Source: JBBQWR01 sp038210495 (GTDB lineage Bacteria > Planctomycetota > Planctomycetia > Pirellulales > DATAWG01). Taken from it: DNA of 64,000 bases. This document shows positions 26,338 to 34,505 of this stretch, piece by piece. The stretch covers positions 1 through 64,000 of the forward strand of contig JBBQWR010000021.1 in NCBI GenBank assembly GCA_038210495.1, read 5' to 3'. Every line of letters starts with the position of its first letter. The first letter of the stretch is position 1. The notes below the pieces were generated by a model. The model did not search any database, was not told the DNA's origin, and saw only the letters and a program-made list of their open reading frames with translations. Both the position numbers and the translations under genes were made by a program.

Positions 26338-27935
26338 CGCCGGGACGCGGGCCGCTCGACTTCGAGATTCGTCGCTCCCACGGCGCAGTCCGATTTTCCG
26401 GCGACAAACACCGCTAACTGGCAATGCCCGGCGGCCGTGGCGGGAATGTCGATCCGCGTCGAGAAATGTCCGTCCGTGACCGGCGTCTCGACCGCCGCAA
26501 GCCGGCGCCGATTCGCTTGTAGATACGCCGGCTGATACGCGGCCAGCGCCGCCGCCGAGCCGTCGAACTGTTGCCTTGGCGGCGCTGCGGAGTTGGCAGC
26601 CTCTTCATCCGCCAGAAGTTCCAGCGTGCAGACGCCGTCCAGCGGCGCTTGGCCCGTCACATTCACGGCCAGCCCTGCAACCGTCGACGATGTCGTCGAG
26701 ACGGTGGCCTGCCGAGGATACGAAAATCGCAGCAGCGGATCGCCGAGCAGATTGAACAGATGCAGATGTTCCGCTCGCTCCGCCGCCAGATCGCTTCCCT
26801 TGGGACTCACGGCCCGTGCCAATGTGTCGAGCATCAACCTCCGCGAACTGAGCACGGCGTCGTCGACGGCGACCGTGCGCCGCTTGGCGCGCAACATGGC
26901 TTCGCCGATCGTCGCCGAGTGCCGCTCGAAGCATTCGTCCATGAATTCCGTCCCCAGCACGCTCATCCCATAGGGCATCGTCACGCGCGAGCCGCCGATC
27001 ACCGCCACGGGCCCGCCGTCGGACCGCAGCAACTCATCGCCAAGGCACCGCTCCTGGGCATCGAACGCGCCGCTATAACAGGAGAGAAAAATGGCGATCG
27101 GCGAGCCGGCCGCACAGCGCAGCCCGCCGGCGTCGCGGCGGTCGAAGCCGGGGAAGCTGCCCAGCGGAGTGCGCAGCCCATCGATCCGAGTCGGATTGGC
27201 GTGTCCCATATAGACCCAGAACAGGCAGCCCTCGTTCAGCCGGTCGGCGATCGTCGAGCGAAATAGCCGCGGGTCCGGACAATAGGAGCTTCGCCAGTTG
27301 GCGTATGTCAGCGTCGTTTGATAGCCGGCGGGCACGCCGCTGGAAATCATCCGCCGCACGGTCGATTCCAGCACGGCATCGACCACGGGACTGAAACCGC
27401 CGACACCCGCGACGAAGTTGACCCGCGCTCGCCAGCGGGCCGCGTCTTGGTTAGTCTCATAGTGCAGAATTTTCTTGACCAAATGCGATAGCTCGTCAGC
27501 CGACTCGACCGTCAACCGGCCGATCGCGGCGCTCGGCAGCCCGTCTCCCTTCAGATCGGCATACCAACCATCGGAGGCAATCTGCGGCTCGGAGCCCCAG
27601 CGGATATTGACCTTGGCAGTTTCCAGATGCACGGGCACCGACCGCGCGCGAACGAGGGGGTCCAGCGGTTGGCGACTACCCGCGCCGCCGACCAACACGA
27701 TGAACTTAAGATCCGCGCGACGCGCCACCGCCCGAATCCTGTCGCGAACGTCTTCGGGCGAGCCAGTGCTGGAGACGATCGTTACATCGTGTCCCTGCCG
27801 CGTGCGAAAATCGATCCACGGCTGAAGGGCCGAGCGAAACTCGGCGGGGCACACGGCGACCGTGTCGGGCGAGCGCGGCGGGGTTTCGACGACGCTGAAA
27901 AGAGCAAGCCAGATCGAGAGGATGGCGGCAGTCAT
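26334..27935 (-). CDS. Secreted C25 (gingipain-like) cysteine peptidase
   Basis: A 533-residue protein with a short hydrophobic N-terminus (about residues 3-17, signal peptide). The body follows the peptidase C25 caspase-like fold: an early PAEFRSALQPWIDFRTRQGHDV, DLKFIVLVGGAG, then DGWYADLKGDGLPSAAIGRL, the catalytic His in VYMGHANPTRI and catalytic Cys in AIFLSCYSGAFDAQE, and GDPLLRFSYP at the end of the domain. A beta-rich tail of about 120 residues follows, probably an Ig-like domain. Known C25 enzymes need type IX secretion in Bacteroidetes; no such sorting tail is clear here. It converges on mgtA with a four-base overlap at 26334-26337. Confidence 0.83.
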   Translation of the reverse strand: MTAAILSIWLALFSVVETPPRSPDTVAVCPAEFRSALQPWIDFRTRQGHDVTIVSSTGSPEDVRDRIRAVARRADLKFIVLVGGAGSRQPLDPLVRARSVPVHLETAKVNIRWGSEPQIASDGWYADLKGDGLPSAAIGRLTVESADELSHLVKKILHYETNQDAARWRARVNFVAGVGGFSPVVDAVLESTVRRMISSGVPAGYQTTLTYANWRSSYCPDPRLFRSTIADRLNEGCLFWVYMGHANPTRIDGLRTPLGSFPGFDRRDAGGLRCAAGSPIAIFLSCYSGAFDAQERCLGDELLRSDGGPVAVIGGSRVTMPYGMSVLGTEFMDECFERHSATIGEAMLRAKRRTVAVDDAVLSSRRLMLDTLARAVSPKGSDLAAERAEHLHLFNLLGDPLLRFSYPRQATVSTTSSTVAGLAVNVTGQAPLDGVCTLELLADEEAANSAAPPRQQFDGSAAALAAYQPAYLQANRRRLAAVETPVTDGHFSTRIDIPATAAGHCQLAVFVAGKSDCAVGATNLEVERPASRR

Positions 27936-28034
27936 GAACGAATCTCGCGGCGCACGCGGTGGGCAATTTCAGGGCGAATCAAGTCGGAAGGTACCCGCAA
28001 CGGCGAGATCGAGCCAAGGGCAGTTTATCGGGCT

Positions 28035-28080
28035 CCCTCTCCCTTTGAGAGAGGGTGGGGGTGGGGGGTGGCGGTGAGGG
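28035..28080. repeat. CCCTCTCCC...GAGAGGG repeat
   Basis: Begins CCCTCTCCCTTTGAGAGAGGG and runs into a G-rich GTGGGGGTGGGG stretch and GGTGAGGG. Better-conserved relatives are at 41394-41426, 42262-42282 and 44231-44263. A second partial copy with CCCTCTCCCGGAGGG lies near 28138. Confidence 0.7.
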
Positions 28081-28196
28081 AGTGCGGGCGTGGCGTGGAC
28101 GTTGAACGCTCACCACAACTACGCTTCCGCTCACTCTGCCCTCTCCCGGAGGGATAGGGTTTCCAGCGGCCTTCGGGCGCGCTTGATGGCATGTTC

Positions 28197-28634
28197 TTAC
28201 GCCGGTTTCGCGTCGCGGTGTTTTTCCATCACGACGCGATTGCCGCAGTCGTGATACTCGACCCGCGACATGAAGCAGCGCATTAGGAACACGCCGCGAC
28301 CGCAGGGTGTTTCCAGATTTTCGTCGGCGGTCGGATCGGGAAGGCAGCCGGGATCGAAGCCGACCCCCTCGTCGCGAATCTCAATCCACAGCCGGTCGGC
28401 GGACAACTTGCAGATGACGTGAACTTGCTTCGCCTGATCCAAGCGGTTCCCGTGGCGGATGGCGTTGGTCAACGCTTCCTCGACGGCCAGATGGACGCCG
28501 TGGACCTCCTGCTCGCTCCAATGCGCGCGGCTCAGTTGCTCGAGCAACTCCTGAAGCACCGCTTTGCCGGCGGCATATTCGCTAGGAATACGAATGTCCG
28601 TCGACCAGGTGCAAGGAGCGTGCGGCATGCTCAT
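28197..28634 (-). CDS. Anti-sigma regulatory factor, serine kinase (RsbW/SpoIIAB-like ATPase)
   Basis: A 145-residue single GHKL ATPase domain of the HATPase_c_2 type. The N box is AVEEALTNAIRHGNRLD, the G1 box EIRDEGVGFDPG and the G2 region PCGRGVFLMRCFM. Such proteins phosphorylate a STAS-domain antagonist and bind either it or a target sigma factor. The probable antagonist is the STAS protein encoded 175 bases upstream on the same strand, so the pair forms a partner-switching module. No sigma factor or PP2C phosphatase gene is next to it, so the output is not visible here. Confidence 0.9.
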   Translation of the reverse strand: MSMPHAPCTWSTDIRIPSEYAAGKAVLQELLEQLSRAHWSEQEVHGVHLAVEEALTNAIRHGNRLDQAKQVHVICKLSADRLWIEIRDEGVGFDPGCLPDPTADENLETPCGRGVFLMRCFMSRVEYHDCGNRVVMEKHRDAKPA

Positions 28635-28808
28635 TCAGTTCCGTGACAGCGGCGGGGCCAAGGCGCCAGTCGAACTACTTTTCGAGCCCGGCCTGATGTG
28701 CTCTGTTCCTCTCGTTGGGCCGAGAGGGCCGGAATGATGGGACATTGCCAGTCAATCAACCGCGAGTCGTCGAAATGCTTCTGCGCTGCGCCGCGATTCG
28801 CCTATTAC

Positions 28809-29162
28809 CTAAAAAGCCGCCAAGGCATCCGCTTCGTCGTCCTTGATATCGAACAATTTGTTCAACTTGGTGATCGCAAAGACTTCGTAAATCTGGGGGC
28901 GGATGCCGCTCAACTTGAGCCGGCCGCCGTGCAGCTTCACCTTCTTGTCCAAGGTGATCAGCTTGCCGAGGGCCGCGCTCGAAAGAAATTCTACGTTAGA
29001 GAAGTCGAGGAGCAAGTTTTTACGGTTTTCCTCTTCGATCAATTGGAACATCTCCTGCCCCAACTCTTGAATGTTCGTCTCGTCCAAGATCTTGCGGTCG
29101 ACGAACCGGACGATGGTCACCTCGCCCTTTTCCTGTACCTCTAACCGTCGTCGCTGGGCCAT
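28809..29162 (-). CDS. Anti-anti-sigma factor, STAS domain (RsbV/SpoIIAA-like)
   Basis: A 117-residue protein with GGAGG six bases before the ATG at 29162. One STAS domain: TIVRFVDRKILDETNIQELGQEM, then LLLDFSNVEFLSSAALGKLI, where Ser61 or Ser62 is the expected phosphorylation site, and KLSGIRPQIYEVFAITKLNKLF. In such switches the unphosphorylated form releases the regulatory target from the kinase. The paired kinase is the next gene downstream on this strand. Confidence 0.93.
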   Translation of the reverse strand: MAQRRRLEVQEKGEVTIVRFVDRKILDETNIQELGQEMFQLIEEENRKNLLLDFSNVEFLSSAALGKLITLDKKVKLHGGRLKLSGIRPQIYEVFAITKLNKLFDIKDDEADALAAF

Positions 29163-29398
29163 CGCAATCCTCCGAGGAGCAAACGCCTATTGAGGCTGTA
29201 TAAGGAACCCGGCAGCCAAGTGCTCGGGCAAATCGCTAGACTAATATCTCACACGGAAAAATCGCCGCGACCGCTGCCGAGACTTCGTCAGACCCATCGG
29301 CCGGAACTGCCGCCACGATCGTTTTTCGCAATCGAGATTCGAGACCGCAAAATGGCCGCAAACCCCTATGCGCCATGATATTCGGCCGCAAAGGCATG

Positions 29399-30049
29399 TC
29401 AAGGCGCGCGTCGCGTTCCGGTCGACTTCGTCCTCAGCATCGACTGGGTAACCAGTAAATAATTCGTTCCCCGGTATTCGGTGATGACGCCGCTCACCGA
29501 CCATTCCAACTGATCGGGACTATCGCCGATCGCCCGTGCGACTCGTTCGCTGGCCAAGTTCTCCAGGCCATCCAGCCGCAACTTGCCATCGGTCGAGATA
29601 AATGTGATTCGATCGCCGGTCAGCTTGAAAAAGCCGAGCTGATCGACGAGCCGGCTTCCTTCGCGCCAGCGTCCGCCGACTTGGGCGCCCTCGATATGCG
29701 ACGAAGCGGCCGCCGACGAGGTCAGATTCACGGCGCCAGCGGATGCGCCTTTGGTGGGCTGGACAGTTTTGGTTCCGCTCGCGTCGCCGCCGGTTGGCTG
29801 CGCTAAGCTTGCCGGCGCAGATTCGTTTTCGGCCCGGCCAGTTACCGGACGGAGCACGAACACCAGGAAGAACAAGCAAAACGGAAGAGCCGCCGCCAGG
29901 ATAATTCGAGGGTGGCCGGGGCTGGACCGCAGGGAAGCCCCGGAGGCCTGCGTGTGATGTCGAAACCACTCACCGGGGCTTCGGCGAGTACGCCTCCAGC
30001 CCCGGCGACCCGTCAGGGCACCCGAAACACGTTTTAGCCGAACCTGCAT
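29399..30049 (-). CDS. Membrane-anchored protein of unknown function with repeat-derived N-terminus
   Basis: A 216-residue protein. The start at 30049 is supported by GGAGG six bases upstream, which lies within the end of the preceding gene two bases away. Residues about 13-46 are Arg-, Ser- and Trp-rich and are encoded by a dispersed palindromic repeat (29910-30010). They are followed by one membrane helix (IILAAALPFCLFFLVFVL), an Ala/Ser/Thr-rich linker, and a compact C-terminal domain of about 85 residues (GGRWREGSRLVDQLGFFKLTGDRITF to the end). I do not recognise the domain; similar short domains might bind ligands outside the cell. It is co-transcribed with the small membrane protein upstream. 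Confidence 0.7.
   Translation of the reverse strand: MQVRLKRVSGALTGRRGWRRTRRSPGEWFRHHTQASGASLRSSPGHPRIILAAALPFCLFFLVFVLRPVTGRAENESAPASLAQPTGGDASGTKTVQPTKGASAGAVNLTSSAAASSHIEGAQVGGRWREGSRLVDQLGFFKLTGDRITFISTDGKLRLDGLENLASERVARAIGDSPDQLEWSVSGVITEYRGTNYLLVTQSMLRTKSTGTRRAP
29910..30010. repeat. GGTGGCCGGGGCTGG palindromic repeat inside a coding region
   Basis: Two arms, GGTGGCCGGGGCTGG at the left and CCAGCCCCGGCGACC at the right, bracket a second, shorter inverted pair (GGAAGCCCCGG / CACCGGGGCTTC). The whole element is translated in frame in the gene on the minus strand. A related copy sits in the lgt-panC spacer near 16010-16050. Confidence 0.75.
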
Positions 30050-30051
30050 GG

Positions 30052-30339
30052 CTATCCTCCCGGCTTCTTCATGGCGAAGCTATGCAAGATCAACACCGAG
30101 CCGATCGACATCAGCGACCAGCCGAGCCATTGGGGCGGGCGAACGACTTTTCGTGAAATCGAGTTGGTCGAGGCCAAGGCGAGCGGACCGGCGGGCGCTT
30201 GGCCCGTGTCTTGCAACCGACTGACGACGAAGTGCGTCGTTTTTTCGTTGAGCGTGAACGATTCGAACGTTCGGAATTGGATTCCGAACAGCATCACCAG
30301 CACGCCCGTCATCATGAATTGATTGCGATTGAATTCCAC
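30052..30339 (-). CDS. Small two-helix membrane protein of unknown function
   Basis: The best start is a GTG at 30339 (VEFNRNQFMM), placed nine bases after GGAGG. A longer reading from 30417 would cross that ribosome site. The 95-residue protein has two membrane helices (MTGVLVMLFGIQFRTF and WLGWSLMSIGSVLILHSFAM) joined by a roughly 50-residue loop, and a short basic tail. It ends two bases before the start of the next membrane protein, whose ribosome site it contains, so the two are an operon and probably work together. No family recognised. Confidence 0.65.
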   Translation of the reverse strand: MEFNRNQFMMTGVLVMLFGIQFRTFESFTLNEKTTHFVVSRLQDTGQAPAGPLALASTNSISRKVVRPPQWLGWSLMSIGSVLILHSFAMKKPGG

Positions 30340-30700
30340 GGCCGCAGGCCTCCCTCCATAAGAGAACGGCCTCCTGCCGATCGACGCGCCGCCGGCGGGT
30401 CCTAAAAGACGCGCCACGCAAAGTCCTTTTCCGTAATCGACCTATCGAGCCGCGAAGCCGCAAAACTTCAATGTTCGCTTAAATGGTCCGATTGCGCCGC
30501 CGGTTGGGATGGCAAGATTGTCCGGGGGCAGGCGACTCCAAGCCGCCGCCGGCAGGCTTGAAGCGAGAGGCCGGAACTCGAGACGTCGCGTGGGGGCCAA
30601 ACCCGCACGCACTTTTCAAAAGTCGCCAGCGGCGAATCGCTCGGGAGGGCCGCTCGGCCAACTTGCTTCGCGACGCCAAGAAGTCAACGGCGATGAGGTC
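30340..30700. other. 361-base region downstream of rplQ without a recognised gene
   Basis: It separates the ribosomal cluster from the small membrane protein pair on the same strand. Short open frames exist but none is convincing, and no T-tract terminator was found. Confidence 0.4.
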
Positions 30701-31279
30701 TTATGTCGCGGGGGCCGTTTCGACGCGCGGGGCTTGCAGGCGTTGCGAAAGGCGGTCGCGAACGCCGACAAATTCGAGGACCGCCCGCGTGCCGGCGTCT
30801 CCCAATCGCGGCTTGGCTAGCCGCATGATTCGCGTGTATCCGCCTGGACGACCGATGAACCGGGGCGCCACGGTGGTGAACACCAGTTTCATCGCCGGCT
30901 TGTTGTTGCCGAGCATCCGCAGCACGCGGCGACGGGCATCGACCGCGGGCGCCATCGCCTGATTCCACTTCTTCCAGTCCTCTCCCTCGCGCCACTTCTT
31001 CCACTCGTCGCTGTTGCGGGTCGCGGTCGTCGCATGCTGACGGGCGCCGTCTTCCGCTTCCAGCCCCTTGCGGGCCAGCGTGATGCAGCGCTCCACGAGC
31101 GGCCGAACTTCTTTCGCCTTCTGAAGCGTGGTGATGATCCGGCCCTTCACCTTCGGCTCGTTGTCGTCCAACTCCGCGTTCCGCTCGGTCAAGAACAGAT
31201 TGCTGGCCAGACCGCGGAGCAGCGCCAAGCGATGACTGGGAGAGCGGCCGAGGACGCGGCCTTTTTTTCGATGACGCAT
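30701..31279 (-). CDS. rplQ: 50S ribosomal protein L17 (enlarged)
   Basis: Last gene of the ribosomal cluster. It is 192 residues against about 120-130 in most bacteria. Core motifs are MRHRKKGRVLGRSPSHRLALLRGLASNLF and APRFIGRPGGYTRIMRLAKPRLGDAG. The extra length comes from a short addition near residues 35-45, an insertion near 72-112 with the Trp/Lys-rich block EWKKWREGEDWKKWNQ, and a longer C-terminus. L17 lines the peptide exit tunnel region of the large subunit. It follows rpoA after 125 bases. Confidence 0.96.
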   Translation of the reverse strand: MRHRKKGRVLGRSPSHRLALLRGLASNLFLTERNAELDDNEPKVKGRIITTLQKAKEVRPLVERCITLARKGLEAEDGARQHATTATRNSDEWKKWREGEDWKKWNQAMAPAVDARRRVLRMLGNNKPAMKLVFTTVAPRFIGRPGGYTRIMRLAKPRLGDAGTRAVLEFVGVRDRLSQRLQAPRVETAPAT

Positions 31280-31296
31280 GGGAAGAAGGGGCTAGG

Positions 31297-31395
31297 GTAG
31301 GTCAGGCCATTGGCCTGACGGTGGTGGAGACTCAATCATGGGCGGCGCGCCTTGAAATAAGGCGTGTCCCGCGTCAGGCCATTGGCCTGACCTAC
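31297..31395. repeat. Inverted pair of GTCAGGCCATTGGCCTGAC palindromes
   Basis: The first copy (31297-31319) is preceded by GTAG and the second (31373-31395) is followed by CTAC, so the two face each other and could form one large stem. They occupy most of the rpoA-rplQ spacer. Single copies occur at 8904 and 34463. Confidence 0.85.
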
Positions 31396-31404
31396 AGCTT
31401 AGGC

Positions 31405-32397
31405 TTAAACACCGCTGGCGGCTGGGACTCGCATGCCCAGCCGCAGACCGAGTTCGGTCAGCTTTTCGCGGACTTCACGCAACGTGGTCTCGCCGAAGTT
31501 GCGAACTTCCAATAATTGATCTTCGTTCCGGCTCACCAGATCGCGAACCGTGTTGATGTTTTCGCTCTCCAGGCAGTTGGTCGCCCGGACCGAAAGCTTG
31601 AGCTCGGCGAGGCTCATGTTTAACTTCGATTCGACGGCCGCGTCGTACGCGATCGGACCGGCGCCGCGAGTCACCGCGCTCACCCGAGGCCCGAGCTCGC
31701 TGTACTGCACGAACGGATTGAGATGCTTTCGCAGCACCTTCGCCGACTCGACCAGCGCCATTTCCGGGCCGATCGAACCGTTCGTCCAAATCTCGAGCGT
31801 CAGCTTGTCGTAGTTCGTCTTCTGACCGACGCGGGTCTCTTCGATCTCGTACCGCACGCGAACGACCGGGCTATAGACCGCGTCGACCGGAATGATCCCG
31901 ACCTCTTGCACGTTCGGGCTGTGCTCGGTGGCCGGAATGTAACCGCGGCCGTTTTCGACGACCATCTCCATCGTGAACGGCACATCGTCGGTGAGCGTCG
32001 CGATCACGTGATTCTTATTGATCACGACGACCGAATCGTCGGTGAGCACATCGGCGCCCGTGACGACGCCGCGCTTGTTCTTCTCGATGCGAATCACGCG
32101 GGTCGATTCGCTATAGTTCTTGACGATCAGCGATTTGACGTTCAGCACGACGTCGGTCATGTCTTCGACGACGCCTGGGAGAGTCGTGAATTCATGCTGG
32201 GCGCCGTGGACTTTAATCTGCGTGATCGAACTGCCTTCGAGGCTGGATAGCATGATCCGCCGCAGGCTGTTGCCGATCGTCACGCCGAACCCGCGCTCGA
32301 ACGGCTCCGCGACAAATTTGCCGTAGGTGGCGGTCAGCGACTTCGCGTCGCAAGTGACCACGCTGGGAAGCTCCAGACCGCGCCAACGAATATGCAT
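31405..32397 (-). CDS. rpoA: DNA-directed RNA polymerase subunit alpha
   Basis: With the ATG at 32397 the protein has 330 residues. The N-terminal domain carries KFVAEPFERGFGVTIGNSLRRIMLSS and HEFTTLPGVVEDMTDVVLN, which drive dimerisation and assembly with beta and beta-prime. The C-terminal domain (about residues 250-310) has LKLSVRATNCLESENINTVRDLV and NFGETTLREVREKL for UP-element and activator contact. It sits in the usual alpha-operon place after rpsD. A longer reading from 32457 adds unlikely sequence. Confidence 0.99.
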   Translation of the reverse strand: MHIRWRGLELPSVVTCDAKSLTATYGKFVAEPFERGFGVTIGNSLRRIMLSSLEGSSITQIKVHGAQHEFTTLPGVVEDMTDVVLNVKSLIVKNYSESTRVIRIEKNKRGVVTGADVLTDDSVVVINKNHVIATLTDDVPFTMEMVVENGRGYIPATEHSPNVQEVGIIPVDAVYSPVVRVRYEIEETRVGQKTNYDKLTLEIWTNGSIGPEMALVESAKVLRKHLNPFVQYSELGPRVSAVTRGAGPIAYDAAVESKLNMSLAELKLSVRATNCLESENINTVRDLVSRNEDQLLEVRNFGETTLREVREKLTELGLRLGMRVPAASGV

Positions 32398-32476
32398 AAC
32401 AAGCCCTCCCGACTGTGCGGCGCCGATGCGAGCGACGACTGTCGCCGACCGCGCCACGGATTGACCGAGCCGTAAA

Positions 32477-33103
32477 CTATTTCGAACACAATTCGATGAT
32501 CAAATTCGCCTGCACCGGGATCGACACGTCTTCCATGCTCGGAAGGCGGCTCACCCGACCTTCAGGGATCGGGCCATCCGTGCGGGACAAAAACTCGGGC
32601 ACATCGCGATGGAATTCCGAAATATTCGCGAGCACCGCTTGCAAACTCTTCGGCCGATTCTTCGCCCGAATGATGTCGCCGGCCTTGCAGATGTAGCTAG
32701 GGATATCCACCCGGCGACCGTTCACGGTCACGTGACCGTGGCAAATGAGCTGCCGGGCCTGAGAGCGCGACTGACCGAAACCCAAGCGATGCACGACGTT
32801 GTCCAGCCGGCTTTCGAGCAGGGTCATCAGCGTTTCGCCCGTGTTGCCCTTGCCTCGGACGGCCCGCGCGTAATAGCCGCGGAACTGGCGCTCCAGCACG
32901 CCGTAGTAGTGCTTGACCTTCTGCTTCTCGCGCAGATGCACGCCGTAGTCGGTGAGCTTGCCGCGACGGGTTTGATTCATGCCCGGCGGCACGTCCCGTC
33001 GTTCGATCGCGCACTTGGGCGTATCGCAGCGGGATCCCTTGAGAAACAGCTTCAGGCCGTCGCGACGGCACAAGCGACAAACCGGTCCAGTAGTTCGAGC
33101 CAT
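32477..33103 (-). CDS. rpsD: 30S ribosomal protein S4
   Basis: A 208-residue protein from the ATG at 33103 (MARTTGPVCRLCRRDG). It starts 16S rRNA assembly. The N-terminal region has four cysteines (CRLC, then CDTPKC) as in zinc-binding S4 proteins. The S4 RNA-binding motif is LESRLDNVVHRLGFGQSRSQ followed by HVTVNGRRVDIPSY. A longer open frame upstream of this ATG is spurious. Confidence 0.99.
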   Translation of the reverse strand: MARTTGPVCRLCRRDGLKLFLKGSRCDTPKCAIERRDVPPGMNQTRRGKLTDYGVHLREKQKVKHYYGVLERQFRGYYARAVRGKGNTGETLMTLLESRLDNVVHRLGFGQSRSQARQLICHGHVTVNGRRVDIPSYICKAGDIIRAKNRPKSLQAVLANISEFHRDVPEFLSRTDGPIPEGRVSRLPSMEDVSIPVQANLIIELCSK

Positions 33104-33186
33104 GGTGTTCCGATAACGTGTTGATAATCGCAGTAAGTTGTACGAATTTGCCGCGTCACTTGCGACGCAATGTGCGGTCCGATTGA

Positions 33187-33210
33187 GCGCGTCGCGAGCG
33201 ACGCGGCTAA
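33187..33210. repeat. GCGTCGCGAGCGACGCGGCTA element
   Basis: CGTCGC-GA-GCGACG forms a tight hairpin followed by GGCTAA. It lies 12 bases beyond the rpsK stop codon. Six copies of this family are found in spacers of this ribosomal cluster. Confidence 0.85.
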
Positions 33211-33222
33211 AATTGACCGCGA

Positions 33223-33603
33223 TTACACTCGGCGCTTCTTCGGCGGCCGGCAGCCGTTGTGCGGCAGCGGCGTGACATCCTCGATCGACTTGATCGTCAG
33301 CCCGGCCGACTGCAAGGCGGTGATCGCGCTTTCGCGACCGCCCCCCGGCCCCTTCACGCGAACTTCGAGTTCCTTCACGCCGAATTTCGAGGCCTTCTCG
33401 GCGCACTGCTGCGCGGCGACTTGGCCGGCGAACGGCGTGCTCTTGCGACTTCCCTTGAAGCCGCATGTGCCGCCGCTTGCCCAGCACAAGGCGTCTCCCT
33501 TGGTGTCGGTGATCGTGACGGTCGTGTTGTTGAAGCTCGCCTTGATGTGGGCGATTCCCACAGTCACGTTACGGCGGGCCTTGCGCCTTTTGCTCTTTCC
33601 CAC
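33223..33603 (-). CDS. rpsK: 30S ribosomal protein S11
   Basis: A 126-residue protein with a GTG start at 33603 (GKSKRRKARRN). The body HIKASFNNTTVTITDTKGDALCWAS and the C-terminus EDVTPLPHNGCRPPKKRRV are diagnostic. It belongs to the small-subunit platform. Flanked on both sides by copies of the GCGACGCGGCTA repeat. Confidence 0.99.
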   Translation of the reverse strand: MGKSKRRKARRNVTVGIAHIKASFNNTTVTITDTKGDALCWASGGTCGFKGSRKSTPFAGQVAAQQCAEKASKFGVKELEVRVKGPGGGRESAITALQSAGLTIKSIEDVTPLPHNGCRPPKKRRV

Positions 33604-33661
33604 GTTGTCGCCTGCTGGATCGTTAGTGGTGTTGGATGATTGACAAATAATGCGGCGAGGA

Positions 33662-33684
33662 GCGCGTCGCGAGCGACGCGGCTA
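33662..33684. repeat. GCGTCGCGAGCGACGCGGCTA element
   Basis: A nearly identical copy of the element at 33187, placed seven bases beyond the rpsM stop codon and in the same orientation relative to the gene. Confidence 0.85.
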
Positions 33685-33691
33685 GGGGGAC

Positions 33692-34075
33692 TTACTTGAG
33701 GTCCTTGACCCCCTTTTTGCCGGCTACAGTTTTCTTCGGGCCCTTGCGGGTCCGGGCGTTCGTGCGAGTCCGCTGGCCCCGAACGGGCAGACCGCGACGA
33801 TGGCGGATGCCCCGATAGCAGTTGATGTCGCGCAAGCGCGAGACATTTTGCGAGACCTGGCGGCGAAGCTGACCCTCGACCACGTAATCCTTGTCGAGTA
33901 GGGCCGCGATGCGGGCGACCTCGTCCTCGTGCAGATCCCGGGCATGGTTCTGCGGATTCACGCCCGCCTTGTGACACAGTTCGCGAGCTACTCGCGGGCC
34001 GACGCCATACAAGTATTGCAACGAAATGATCGTCGGCTTATCGCTCGGAATATCGACGCCCAACAGACGAGGCAT
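33692..34075 (-). CDS. rpsM: 30S ribosomal protein S13
   Basis: From the ATG at 34075 the protein has 127 residues (MPRLLGVDIPSDKPTIISLQ). It shows YLYGVGPRVARELC and the basic C-terminus RGLPVRGQRTRTNARTRKG that reaches toward the subunit bridge and P-site tRNA. An upstream reading to 34132 would run through a CCGGGGG hairpin repeat and is rejected. Confidence 0.99.
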   Translation of the reverse strand: MPRLLGVDIPSDKPTIISLQYLYGVGPRVARELCHKAGVNPQNHARDLHEDEVARIAALLDKDYVVEGQLRRQVSQNVSRLRDINCYRGIRHRRGLPVRGQRTRTNARTRKGPKKTVAGKKGVKDLK

Positions 34076-34108
34076 AGGTGAACCACTAAATCTCTTGTGA
34101 ACACAAAT

Positions 34109-34129
34109 CCCCCGGCGGAATACCGGGGG
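34109..34129. repeat. CCCCCGGC...CCGGGGG hairpin
   Basis: A short hairpin (CCCCCGG / CCGGGGG) between rpmJ and rpsM, related to the inverted pair at 39113-39191 in the rplF-rplR spacer. Confidence 0.65.
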
Positions 34130-34178
34130 CAATAAAATCGATTCTCATTTGGCGGGGTGGCCTTAAATTAAGCCGGGC

Positions 34179-34295
34179 CTATCCCTGCCGTTGCTTATGG
34201 CGGGCGTCATTCTTACAGACCACGAACACCACGCCGCGACGGCGCACGATCTTGCACTGTTCGCAAATCCGTTTCACGCTTGCACGAACCTTCAC
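34179..34295 (-). CDS. rpmJ: 50S ribosomal protein L36
   Basis: A 38-residue gene with a GTG start at 34295, reading VKVRASVKRICEQCKIVRRR and ending in CKNDARHKQRQG before TAG (34179-34181). The CXXC plus later Cys and His residues form the L36 zinc ribbon. It occupies its normal place between map and rpsM. infA (IF-1), often found just before it, is absent. Confidence 0.97.
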   Translation of the reverse strand: MKVRASVKRICEQCKIVRRRGVVFVVCKNDARHKQRQG

Positions 34296-34462
34296 GGTGG
34301 CACGCCCTTCTCTTGCACGTTGCTGCTTCGGTCGAAAGCGTGTTAGTTTACACCTTTGGACTACAAATCTTCAAGCCCCGTCGCACGGTTTTTTGCGTTG
34401 CACCGGCTTGCAGCCTGTGTCCTTCGATTTGACCGCTATTTCACGACATCAACTCAAACTTC

Positions 34463-34485
34463 GTCAGGCGGGAAGCCTGACCTAC
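34463..34485. repeat. GTCAGGC...GCCTGACCTAC palindrome
   Basis: A single palindrome in the map-rpmJ spacer, about 20 bases beyond the map stop codon. Confidence 0.75.
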
Positions 34486-34505
34486 GCGGACTGAGCCAGG
34501 GCCGC

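Noticed and set aside
30479..30679. 66-codon minus-strand frame downstream of rplQ
   Set aside because: Composition is arginine/serine-rich as in random G+C-rich frames; no ribosome site or likeness.
34296..34505. infA (IF-1) between map and rpmJ
   Set aside because: No frame in either direction resembles IF-1; the spacer holds a GTCAGGC palindrome only.
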